Source: Oscillospiraceae bacterium
GTDB lineage: Bacteria > Bacillota > Clostridia > Oscillospirales > Oscillospiraceae
DNA length: 8,005 bases
NCBI GenBank assembly: GCA_902766215.1
Contig: CACXCV010000024.1
Location: forward strand, 1-8,005
Direction: 5' to 3'
A program made the translations under genes and the position numbers. The notes under the pieces were generated by a model. That model was not told where the DNA came from. It saw nothing but the letters and a program-made list of their open reading frames with translations, and did no database searches. Shown in pieces: positions 1 to 6,427 of this stretch (its first letter is position 1; each line of letters opens with the position of its first letter).

Positions 1-1
1 G

Positions 2-2149
2 CTGCTGCCGCCGCCGCAATACCGGCGCTATGGCACGGGCCGCACCCGCTTCTGGCCGGAGCAGACCGTGCTGGCCGCCGAGCAGGAGCCGGCCTTTCAG
101 GCGGCGCAGGCCGCCCGCGGGGCGCAGGCCGCCGCCGGCGTGGAGGACGCGCTGACCGCCGCCGCCCAGTTTCTCGAGGCCGCATGGCAGGCTGCCCAGC
201 TGCCGGACACGCTGCCCGGCCAGCTGGCGGGGCACTATCACCGGGCCATCGTCTCCCAGACCGCGACGGTCGCCTGGGCCGAGCGGCTGAAGGCCGGGCA
301 GGCCGTCAGCTATCTTGAGCGGCTGTGGACCATTGACCCGGCCAGGGCCGGCGAACAGCTCTACAGCGACCTGAAGCACTTTGTCACCGCCGCACCCTGG
401 CTGGGGCGCAACCTGAACAGCCATCCGGCGCAAAAGCTCTTTGCCGCCTATGGGCCCGCGCTGCTGCGGGTGGCAGAATACAGCCTGAGCCAGTTCCGCG
501 AAGCGCAGCCGGAGGCCGACGCCGCCGCGCTGCTCTCCGCCGGGCACTTTCCCGCCCAGGACCTGCTGAGCCACCCGCTGCGCTATCTCTACTCCGTCTG
601 GTATGTGCCCAAGGCCATCCGCAGCAGCCTAGAGCTGCTGATGGCGCTCAACCCCAAGGACGAATATCCCGAGGCACGGGCCATGAAGCGGCACTTTATC
701 CTGCACATCGGCGGCACCAACACCGGCAAGACCTATGCCGGCTTTCAGGCGCTGAAGGCCGCGCGCACCGGCGTATATCTGGCGCCGCTGCGGCTGCTGG
801 CGCTGGAGGCACAGGAGCTGCTGCTGGATGCCGGCGTTCCCTGCGCGCTGACCACCGGCGAGGAGGAAGACCGGCAGGAGGGCGACACCCACGTGGCCGC
901 CACGGCAGAAAAGCTGGACCTGCACCAGCGCTATGACGTGGCCGTCATCGACGAGTGCCAGATGATTGCCGACCGTGAGCGCGGCTTTGCCTGGACGCGG
1001 GCCATCCTGGGCGTGCTTGCCCCGGAGATTCACCTGTGCGCTGCGCCGGAGGCCAGGCCGCTGCTGCTGCGGCTGATTCGCAGCTGCGGCGACAGCGTGG
1101 AGGTGGAGCAGCACCAGCGCAAAACGCCGCTGGTGTGCATGACCCGCCCTGTGGATCTGATGCAGCTGGAGCCGGGCGACGCACTGATCACGTTTTCCAA
1201 AATCGGCGTGCTGAGCACCGCCGAGGAGCTGCGTCAGCATGGCAGGCGCCCGGCCATCATCTATGGCGCACTGCCCTATGCCACCCGCCGGGCGCAGGTC
1301 GAGGCGTTTCTCAGCGGTCAGGTGGACTATGTGGTCTCCACCGACGCCATCGGCATGGGGCTGAACCTGCCCATCCGCCGCATCATTTTTATGGAGACCG
1401 AAAAGTTCGACGGCCGTGAGCGCCGCCCCCTCAAACCGGAGGAGATCCAGCAGATTGCCGGGCGCGCCGGGCGCTTCGGCATGTATCCCAAGGGCTATGT
1501 GGGCGCCACGCAGGGTCTGCACGAAATCAGCGCCGGGCTGAACACCGTGGTGCCGCCGCTGCAAACGGCCGTTGTGGGCTTTTCCGAGCTGGTGCTGCAA
1601 GTGGACTTTGACCTGCTGGAGGTGCTGGAGGTCTGGAACCGCATGCCCACTGTCGTCCCGTATCAAAAGCTGGACATCAGCCGCTATCTGAACCTGATCG
1701 GCAAGATCCGCGAGGCCGGCTTTCACCTCACCCGCGAGCAGGAGCTGCGCGCCGCCAACATCCCCTTCGATGAGACTGAGGAGCCGCTGCGTGAGCTGTT
1801 TTTCCGCTTTCTGCGGCAGCAGCAGCGCGGCAATCCGCTCACGCCCCCGGCCCTGCCCGAGCGGCAGAGCCACACGCTGCCCGAGCTGGAGCTGTACTGC
1901 CGCCAGCTGGACCTCTACTTCAGCTTTTCCAAGGCCTTCGGCTGTCCCATCGACGAGGACGCGCTCTATGACGAGCGTGAGCACACGGCCGAGCAGATCA
2001 ACCAGATTCTGCTGCATAACCTGCGCAACAACATCCGCTTTTGCAGCCAGTGCGGCGCCGCGCTGCCGCTGCACCACAAGGGCGGGCTGTGCACCGCCTG
2101 CTGGAGCCGCCGCAGCGGCTATGCGCCCTGGCGGCAGGGCCGGGGATAA
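2..2149 (+). CDS. Suv3-family DEAD/DEAH-like RNA helicase with C-terminal zinc ribbon (5' end cut by window)
   Basis: This is a superfamily 2 helicase of the Suv3 type, an ATP-dependent RNA unwinding motor related to the mitochondrial degradosome helicase; its bacterial substrate is not known to me. The frame is open from base 2, so the true start is upstream. The GTG at 68 is an ordinary valine codon and is used here only as residue 1 for numbering. Motif I is GGTNTGKT at 215-222 (Suv3 proteins typically have GPTNSGKT). Motif II is DECQ at 295-298, preceded by the strand VAVI. Motif VI is QIAGRAGR at 462-469. Residues about 604-648 resemble the short helical SUV3_C region. The C terminus carries four cysteines at 659, 662, 675 and 678 (CxxC, 12 residues, CxxC), a zinc-ribbon pattern. 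The roughly 200 residues before motif I are alanine-rich, probably helical, and match no domain I recognise. No terminator follows, so transcription may read on into the next gene. Confidence 0.88.
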   Translation: MLPPPQYRRYGTGRTRFWPEQTVLAAEQEPAFQAAQAARGAQAAAGVEDALTAAAQFLEAAWQAAQLPDTLPGQLAGHYHRAIVSQTATVAWAERLKAGQAVSYLERLWTIDPARAGEQLYSDLKHFVTAAPWLGRNLNSHPAQKLFAAYGPALLRVAEYSLSQFREAQPEADAAALLSAGHFPAQDLLSHPLRYLYSVWYVPKAIRSSLELLMALNPKDEYPEARAMKRHFILHIGGTNTGKTYAGFQALKAARTGVYLAPLRLLALEAQELLLDAGVPCALTTGEEEDRQEGDTHVAATAEKLDLHQRYDVAVIDECQMIADRERGFAWTRAILGVLAPEIHLCAAPEARPLLLRLIRSCGDSVEVEQHQRKTPLVCMTRPVDLMQLEPGDALITFSKIGVLSTAEELRQHGRRPAIIYGALPYATRRAQVEAFLSGQVDYVVSTDAIGMGLNLPIRRIIFMETEKFDGRERRPLKPEEIQQIAGRAGRFGMYPKGYVGATQGLHEISAGLNTVVPPLQTAVVGFSELVLQVDFDLLEVLEVWNRMPTVVPYQKLDISRYLNLIGKIREAGFHLTREQELRAANIPFDETEEPLRELFFRFLRQQQRGNPLTPPALPERQSHTLPELELYCRQLDLYFSFSKAFGCPIDEDALYDEREHTAEQINQILLHNLRNNIRFCSQCGAALPLHHKGGLCTACWSRRSGYAPWRQGRG

Positions 2150-2163
2150 GCCGCTTCCAACGG

Positions 2164-2192
2164 TTTACAAATTGCGTTTTCTGTGCTATGAT
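2164..2192 (+). promoter_or_regulatory. Sigma-A type promoter for the HelD-like gene, with extended -10
   Basis: TTTACA at 2164-2169 (one mismatch to TTGACA) is separated by exactly 17 bases from TATGAT at 2187-2192. TG at 2184-2185 followed by one base makes an extended -10. Transcription should start near 2199, giving a leader of only about 25 bases before the ATG at 2225. The promoter sits in the short AT-richer gap after the helicase gene, so the HelD-like gene and its partner can be transcribed independently of it. The match is read directly from the sequence; activity is inferred. Confidence 0.8.
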
Positions 2193-2208
2193 ATAGAGAA
2201 ATTGCCCT

Positions 2209-2214
2209 GGGAGG
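2209..2214 (+). promoter_or_regulatory. Ribosome binding site deciding the HelD-like start
   Basis: GGGAGG lies 10 bases before ATG 2225 and only 4 bases before the in-frame TTG at 2219. The ATG is preferred because ATG is the commoner start and 4 bases is too close. The ATG at 2215 is in another frame. Confidence 0.65.
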
Positions 2215-2224
2215 ATGATTGCCA

Positions 2225-4309
2225 ATGAACGACAAAACCGAACAGATGCAGCGCGAGGAGCAGCCTTATCTGGACGCCGTGCTGCGCGCGATTGACCGGC
2301 GTCTGGCGGACTATTCCGTCTCGGCCGAGCAGAGCCGTCAGATGGCCATGGAGCGCAAGCGCACCATGTGGCGCGACCTGTATGAAATGGACCGCCGCGA
2401 CATGGTGGCCGCCCGGGACGAGATCAACGAGTCCATCGACCAGGCTGACCGGGCCGAAGCCGAGATTGCCCGCCTGTCCCGCCAGCGGAGCACGCCCTAC
2501 TTCGGCCGCATCGACTTTGACGACGGCGAGGAGCCGGGCAAGTTCTACATCGGCCTGTCCGGCCTGCGGGATGAGGGTGAGATTCTGGTCTTTGACTGGC
2601 GCGCGCCGGTGAGCAGCATGTTTTATGACTACGATGTTGGCCCGGCCTCCTACGAGGCGCCCATGGGCCGCATCGAGGGGCAGATGACCCTGCGCCGGCA
2701 GTATAAAATCACCGACGGCAAGCTGCAATATGTGCTTGACAGCGCCATCAAGATCGACGACGACATTCTTCAACAGGAGCTGGCCAAAAACGCCAGCCCC
2801 CACATGCGCAACATCATCGCCACCATTCAGAAGGAGCAGAACCGTATCATCCGCCAGGACAGCCACACCACCATGGTGGTGCAGGGCGTGGCCGGCTCGG
2901 GCAAAACCTCGGTGGCGCTGCACAAGGTGGCCTATCTGCTCTATCACGAGCGGGGCAGGATCACCAGCCGCAACCTGCTGATTCTCTCGCCCTCGCAGGT
3001 GTTTTCCGACTATATCTCCGGCGTGCTGCCGGAGCTGGGCGAGGAAAACGTAGCCGAGCTGTCCTTTGACCGCCTGGCCGAAAACGAGCTGGGCGAGCTG
3101 TGCCAGTACGAGGGGCGCTATGAACAGCTGGAATACATCCTGCGCCACGGCTCGGACAGCGGCGACCGGCGCATGCAGGAGATTGCGCTCAAAGGTTCGC
3201 AGCAATATGTCCAGTGGCTGCAGGAATATGTGGACGAGCTGCTGCAGACCAACTTCCGCCCCCGCGCCTGGGTCTACGGCGACGAACGCTTTGAGGCGGA
3301 CATGATCCGCGACCTGTTTTACAACCGCTTTGCCTCCCAGCCCTTCATGGTGCGCATCGACTGGATCATCGAGCGCCTGGTGGACGATCTGGAAACCCGC
3401 AAGGGCAAGGAGCTGGGCGACCGCCCGCTGCACAGCTGCGAGCGCACGGTACACCGCATGATCGCCTGCGAGGACGTGCTGGAGCTGTACTGCCGCTTTA
3501 TCCAGTGGCTGCGCACCACCGGCCGGGCCGACCTGGACGAGGTGATCTATGCCGAGCCGCTGCGGTATGAGGATCTGTTCCCGGCCATGCTGCTGAAGTT
3601 CTATCTGCGCGGCAGCCGCGACTTCTCCCACATCCGGCACCTGGTCATTGACGAGATGCAGGACTATACCCAGGCGCAGTATGCCATCATCAACTACCTC
3701 TTCCCCTGCCCCAAGACCATTCTGGGCGACATCACACAGAATCTCTCCCTTTGCAGCGGCGTGCGCTCGCTGGACGTGTTCGACGGCCAGCAGGCCGAAA
3801 TTGTCCGCCTGTGCAAGAGCTTCCGCAGTACCTGGGAGATTGCCATGTTCTGCAACGCCATCTGCCCCGCCGAGGGCTTTGAAGCCGTCGAGCGCCACGG
3901 CCATGCGCCCACCGTCACCGCCTATTCTGACGAGCAGGCGCTGGAGACGGGGCTGGTGCAGCTGCTCCAGTCCGACCACGGCTATGGATCGGTGGCTATC
4001 ATCTGCAAAACCATGGACACCGCCGAGGGCTGGTACCGCCGCCTGCGCGACCGGATGCCCATCGAGCTGCTGGGGCCCAGCAGTGAGCGCTTTACCCAGG
4101 GGCTGGTGGCCACCACGGCCTATATGGCCAAGGGTCTGGAGTTTGACATGGTCATCGTCCCTGACGCCGACGACGCCACCTATCGCACCGAGACCGACCG
4201 GCAGAGCCTTTATGTTGCCTGCACCCGCGCCCTGCACCGGCTGGAGCTGCTGCACACCGGCTGGGCCAGCGAGCTGGTCGAGCGGGCGCAGGCCGCAGCG
4301 GAGGGCTGA
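2225..4309 (+). CDS. helD: HelD-family RNA polymerase recycling ATPase (UvrD/Rep-like superfamily 1)
   Basis: HelD proteins are UvrD-like ATPases that bind RNA polymerase, enter its channels and release stalled or post-termination complexes from nucleic acid; this role is known for the family and inferred here. The product is 694 aa, somewhat shorter than B. subtilis HelD (about 770 aa). Residues 1 to about 95 are charged and helical, matching the N-terminal coiled-coil arm. The family block that includes DWRAPVSSMFYDYD and LRRQYKITDGKLQY follows. Walker A is GVAGSGKT at 221-228 with K227. A long helical insert typical of HelD separates this from the Walker B/DEXX motif VIDEMQD (D476, E477). 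Late motifs are MAKGLEFD at 634-641 and YVACTRAL at 663-670 with R668 as the likely arginine finger. UvrD DNA helicases share the motor motifs, but the N-terminal blocks favour HelD. It has its own promoter and overlaps the ribosome binding site of the next gene. Confidence 0.9.
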   Translation: MNDKTEQMQREEQPYLDAVLRAIDRRLADYSVSAEQSRQMAMERKRTMWRDLYEMDRRDMVAARDEINESIDQADRAEAEIARLSRQRSTPYFGRIDFDDGEEPGKFYIGLSGLRDEGEILVFDWRAPVSSMFYDYDVGPASYEAPMGRIEGQMTLRRQYKITDGKLQYVLDSAIKIDDDILQQELAKNASPHMRNIIATIQKEQNRIIRQDSHTTMVVQGVAGSGKTSVALHKVAYLLYHERGRITSRNLLILSPSQVFSDYISGVLPELGEENVAELSFDRLAENELGELCQYEGRYEQLEYILRHGSDSGDRRMQEIALKGSQQYVQWLQEYVDELLQTNFRPRAWVYGDERFEADMIRDLFYNRFASQPFMVRIDWIIERLVDDLETRKGKELGDRPLHSCERTVHRMIACEDVLELYCRFIQWLRTTGRADLDEVIYAEPLRYEDLFPAMLLKFYLRGSRDFSHIRHLVIDEMQDYTQAQYAIINYLFPCPKTILGDITQNLSLCSGVRSLDVFDGQQAEIVRLCKSFRSTWEIAMFCNAICPAEGFEAVERHGHAPTVTAYSDEQALETGLVQLLQSDHGYGSVAIICKTMDTAEGWYRRLRDRMPIELLGPSSERFTQGLVATTAYMAKGLEFDMVIVPDADDATYRTETDRQSLYVACTRALHRLELLHTGWASELVERAQAAAEG
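4300..4305 (+). promoter_or_regulatory. Ribosome binding site embedded in the end of the HelD-like gene
   Basis: GGAGGG lies inside the last codons of the upstream gene, whose TGA is at 4307-4309. It is 6 bases before ATG 4312, a near-ideal spacing. Its position means ribosomes finishing the HelD-like gene can restart on the next one, so the two products are probably translationally coupled. Confidence 0.75.
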
Positions 4310-4311
4310 GC

Positions 4312-5049
4312 ATGGTACAATATACCTATCTGGGTCAGTGCGGCTTTCTGCTGGACTTTGACGGCACGCGGATCATGACTGACCCGCACTTCAGCTCCTA
4401 TGGTCCGGACGACATGCGCAGCTATCCGCCCCCCTGCACGCTGATGGACGCCGCGCCCGAGGCGGTGCTCATCTCCCACAGCCATGTGGACCACCTGGAC
4501 CCCAAGACCATCGCGCCCTATGTGGCCGCCGGCGGGCAGGCCACGTTCTACGCACCCGCGCCGGAGTGCCCCCTGCTTCAGGAGCTGGGCGTGGCCAACT
4601 GGCGCGCCGCCCGGGCCGAGCAGCCCTTTTCCGTCGGCCCGGTCACCGTTACGCCCATCCCCTGCGCCCATATGGAGCTGCATCCGGACGAGCACGGCGA
4701 CTATCATGAGCTGAGCTATCTGCTTTCCGGCTGCGGCAAAACCGTCTTCTTCGGCGGGGACATGAGTCTCTACCCCGGCCTGCTGGAGCGCCTGCAGCGC
4801 CAGCCTATCGACCTGCTGCTGCTGCCGGTCAACGGCTGGGACGCCGAGCGCCTGTCGCAGGGCATCATCGGCAACATCGATCACCGGCAGGCCGCGCAGC
4901 TGGCGGCGCAGCTGGGCGCGCCCTTCTGCCCCATGCACCACGACGTGTACGCCTTCAACGGCTGCCCCATCGGGCAGGTCGCTGCCGCGGCGGAGGAATA
5001 CGGCGCGGTGCTGCGCCCCGCCGCACTCAGCGTCCCGCAGCCGGTTTGA
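4312..5049 (+). CDS. UlaG-like metallo-beta-lactamase-fold hydrolase (COG2220 type)
   Basis: This is a cytoplasmic metal-dependent hydrolase of the metallo-beta-lactamase fold; there is no signal peptide. It resembles the UlaG (L-ascorbate-6-phosphate lactonase) branch, but the substrate cannot be read from sequence. The metal-binding motif is SHSHVDHLD with H56, H58, D60 and H61. A second ligand loop is GGDM at 148-151 with D150. UlaG-branch signatures are LLLPVNGWDAE, GIIGNIDHRQA and the late MHHDVYAFN with H209/H210. At 245 aa it is much shorter than E. coli UlaG (about 354 aa), and no other ascorbate-pathway gene is present. The symbol is therefore withheld. It starts 2 bases after the HelD-like stop and ends 64 bases before a strong terminator. 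It could equally be a phosphodiesterase or lactonase of another pathway. Confidence 0.85.
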   Translation: MVQYTYLGQCGFLLDFDGTRIMTDPHFSSYGPDDMRSYPPPCTLMDAAPEAVLISHSHVDHLDPKTIAPYVAAGGQATFYAPAPECPLLQELGVANWRAARAEQPFSVGPVTVTPIPCAHMELHPDEHGDYHELSYLLSGCGKTVFFGGDMSLYPGLLERLQRQPIDLLLLPVNGWDAERLSQGIIGNIDHRQAAQLAAQLGAPFCPMHHDVYAFNGCPIGQVAAAAEEYGAVLRPAALSVPQPV

Positions 5050-5113
5050 CCCCCGGCCCGCCGACTGCCGCTTTCTGCCAGCCGCCCGGTTTTGGCCGCT
5101 TGCATTCTACTAT

Positions 5114-5155
5114 AAAGCGCCCCGCTCCGGGTAAAAACCCGGAGCGGGGCGCTTT
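5114..5155. terminator. Bidirectional intrinsic terminator, perfect 18-bp stem
   Basis: Bases 5114-5131 pair perfectly with 5138-5155, leaving a 6-base A-rich loop. The stem is GC-rich with AAA at its base on one side and TTTT on the other (5153-5156). It ends the HelD-like/UlaG-like unit on the plus strand. It also lies 16 bases past the stop of the convergent minus-strand gene, where the opposite flank gives a shorter T run (TTTA). It is therefore probably better in the plus direction. Confidence 0.9.
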
Positions 5156-5171
5156 TCCGACACCGGCGCGG

Positions 5172-5465
5172 TCAGAGCGCCTTGCCCGCCTGCTCCAGCG
5201 AGGCAAAGAACTGCTCCGCCCCCGTCTGGTCCTGCGCCAGCAGGGCCGTCAGCAGCTCAATGGCCTTCAGCCGGTCGGCCAGGCGCACCTCCACGGTGCC
5301 GTTGGCGCTGCGGCGGATCTCCTGCAGCAGCGTGAGGTCCAGCTCGGCCACCGGCGGCGCTTCCTCCAGCGCCAGGCGGGCGCAGTCGTTGGCGCGGCCG
5401 GCTGCCAGCGCCGCCAGGGCACGCAGCGCATCGTCCCGGGTGGGAATCGCTTTTGCTTTTGCCAT
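5172..5465 (-). CDS. Small protein of unknown function, 97 aa
   Basis: The product has a basic start (MAKAKAIPTRDD), an alanine-rich predicted helix at about 13-35, and a block reading TVEVRLADRLKAIELL at about 57-72 that continues into a further helix. This block resembles the 'DRLKALELLGKHLG' stretch at the C terminus of many phage small terminase subunits and of short orphan proteins in Clostridia. That likeness is from memory and weak, and no DNA-binding helix-turn-helix is evident. The start is well supported: ATG at 5465-5463 has GGGAGG at 5480-5475, 9 bases upstream. No signal peptide or membrane segment is visible. It stands alone between a shared terminator and a 307-base intergenic region. 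There are no other phage genes here, so a terminase role is not claimed. Confidence 0.75.
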   Translation of the reverse strand: MAKAKAIPTRDDALRALAALAAGRANDCARLALEEAPPVAELDLTLLQEIRRSANGTVEVRLADRLKAIELLTALLAQDQTGAEQFFASLEQAGKAL

Positions 5466-5480
5466 GGGTCAAAACCTCCC

Positions 5481-5707
5481 AAACATGTGATGGGGCGGGC
5501 ACACCCTCCCCTCACCCATAGGGCGCAACAGCCGGTTTGTTGCACGGCGCTTTGCGGCCGGTCCGCCTTTTCGTTCTGTTTTTCCCCCTGTTTTTTCGCC
5601 CGCAGTCCTTTTGTCTCATCAAAAAAGAGGGATTTTTCGCGGCGTTTTGTTCATTCCTTTTTATTCCATAACCATCTTGTCAATTCGCCGCCGGTTCGAA
5701 TTTCTCC
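5481..5707. other. Intergenic region between divergent genes, pyrimidine-rich on the plus strand
   Basis: This stretch separates the small minus-strand gene from the folate-type transporter gene. About 5566-5670 is clearly AT-richer than the window and dominated by T and C on the plus strand, so a minus-strand leader would be purine-rich. A perfect TTGACA reads on the minus strand at 5683-5678, but no acceptable -10 lies 16-18 bases beyond it. A 6-bp inverted repeat GCAACA/TGTTGC occupies 5525-5530 and 5538-5543. A GTTCGAAT string near 5694-5701 is not part of a tRNA. No gene with a convincing ribosome binding site is visible. Confidence 0.5.
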
Positions 5708-5736
5708 TTGACAGGCCGGGGGCAATCCCGTACTAT
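5708..5736 (+). promoter_or_regulatory. Sigma-A type promoter of the folate-family transporter gene
   Basis: A perfect -35 TTGACA at 5708-5713 is followed after 17 bases by TACTAT at 5731-5736 (four of six matches to TATAAT). Transcription should start near 5743, leaving about 30 bases of leader. That is too short for a tetrahydrofolate or other known riboswitch. The ribosome binding site AAAGGAGGG at 5757-5765 is 7 bases before ATG 5773. Confidence 0.82.
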
Positions 5737-5772
5737 GAAGGGGTCTGAATTTCGACAAAGGAGGGTTCCCCC

Positions 5773-6390
5773 ATGCAGCAAGTCAAGCCCCGCCTCAGCC
5801 CCCGCTCCGCCGCCTATTGGCGCGCCGCGCTGGCCGAGCTGCACAACCTGCGCAGCCTGGTTTTTGCCGCGCTGATCGTGGCGCTGAGCATTGTCATCAG
5901 CGCGTTCTACATTCCCGTGGCGGACAACCTGCGGATTTATTTCAAATTTCTGGTCACGGCGGTGGGCAGCGCCGTCTATGGGCCGGTGATGGCCGGGCTG
6001 GTGGGCGCGGCGGCCGACACGCTGGGCTTTTTCATCCACCCCAGCGGGGGATACTTTCCCGGTTACCTGCTTTCGGAGGTGCTGGGCAATGTGATCTTTG
6101 CCCTGCTGCTCTACCGCCGGCGGATCACCGTGCTGCGGCTGTTCCTTGCCCGGGCGCTGATCGACTTTGGCGTCAACGTGGCTCTGGGCAGCCTTTGGAG
6201 TGCCATGCTCTACAGCAAGGGGTATGTGTTCTATGCCGGCGCCAGCCTGGTGAAGAACAGCCTGCTGCTTGTCCCGGAGGTACTGCTGCTGGCGCTGCTG
6301 TTTTCCATGCTGCTGCCCGTCCTGACCCGGCAGAACGCTGTTCCGCCCCAGGAGCGCGGCCGCTTTCTTCCCCGGATTCCCTGGATATGA
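5773..6390 (+). CDS. folT: Folate-family ECF transporter S component (FolT-like membrane protein)
   Basis: S components are the substrate-binding membrane subunits of energy-coupling factor vitamin importers; this one most resembles the folate family. The 205-aa length fits. After a basic cytoplasmic N terminus there are hydrophobic segments at about 28-49, 56-81, 96-113, 119-141 and 157-184. The last is long, and the family expects six helices. The diagnostic stretch is at about 70-100: GPVMAGLVGAAADTLGFF followed by PSGGYFPGYLL, a pattern I know from folate-type S components. No ATPase or EcfT gene is in the window, so it probably works with a shared energising module encoded elsewhere (group II arrangement). 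It has its own strong promoter and ribosome binding site and ends 2 bases before a terminator. The family is confident; folate itself as the substrate is inferred. Confidence 0.85.
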   Translation: MQQVKPRLSPRSAAYWRAALAELHNLRSLVFAALIVALSIVISAFYIPVADNLRIYFKFLVTAVGSAVYGPVMAGLVGAAADTLGFFIHPSGGYFPGYLLSEVLGNVIFALLLYRRRITVLRLFLARALIDFGVNVALGSLWSAMLYSKGYVFYAGASLVKNSLLLVPEVLLLALLFSMLLPVLTRQNAVPPQERGRFLPRIPWI

Positions 6391-6392
6391 TA

Positions 6393-6426
6393 AAAAAGCG
6401 AGGCATCCGCGGATACCTCGCTTTTT
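6393..6426. terminator. Bidirectional intrinsic terminator shared by convergent genes
   Basis: Bases 6393-6409 are complementary to 6410-6426 apart from one C-A mismatch (6404/6415). They form a long stem with a CGCG tetraloop at 6408-6411. A5 on the left and T5 on the right give a U tract in both directions. It begins 2 bases after the transporter stop (6388-6390) and ends just before the stop of the minus-strand hydrolase (6430-6428), so it serves both. Confidence 0.9.
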
Positions 6427-6427
6427 C

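Noticed and set aside
68..70. GTG as start of the Suv3-like helicase
   Set aside because: The frame is open to the left edge with protein-like sequence and there is no ribosome binding site before the GTG, so the gene begins outside the window.
629..2077. A 482-codon minus-strand frame opposite the Suv3-like helicase
   Set aside because: It has the same composition artefact, no ribosome binding site or recognisable domain, and it lies wholly within a gene with intact helicase motifs.
2186..4255. A 689-codon open frame on the minus strand opposite the HelD-like gene
   Set aside because: The plus-strand gene has all family motifs. The antisense product is a low-complexity repeat of Val, Leu, Gly, His and Ala with no motif, as expected when GC-rich codon bias removes antisense stops.
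5099..5116. TTGCAT and TATAAA just after the UlaG-like gene, promoter-like
   Set aside because: The spacing between them is wrong, no good -35 pairs with TATAAA, and the next element downstream on the plus strand is a terminator.
5689..5707. A GTTCGAAT string that looks like a tRNA T-loop
   Set aside because: The flanking five bases on either side do not pair, and no acceptor, anticodon or D arm can be built around it.
5046..5711. A 221-codon plus-strand frame spanning the first terminator, the small minus-strand gene and the intergenic region
   Set aside because: It would translate through a perfect terminator hairpin and overlap the downstream promoter -35. It has no ribosome binding site and its composition changes abruptly along its length.
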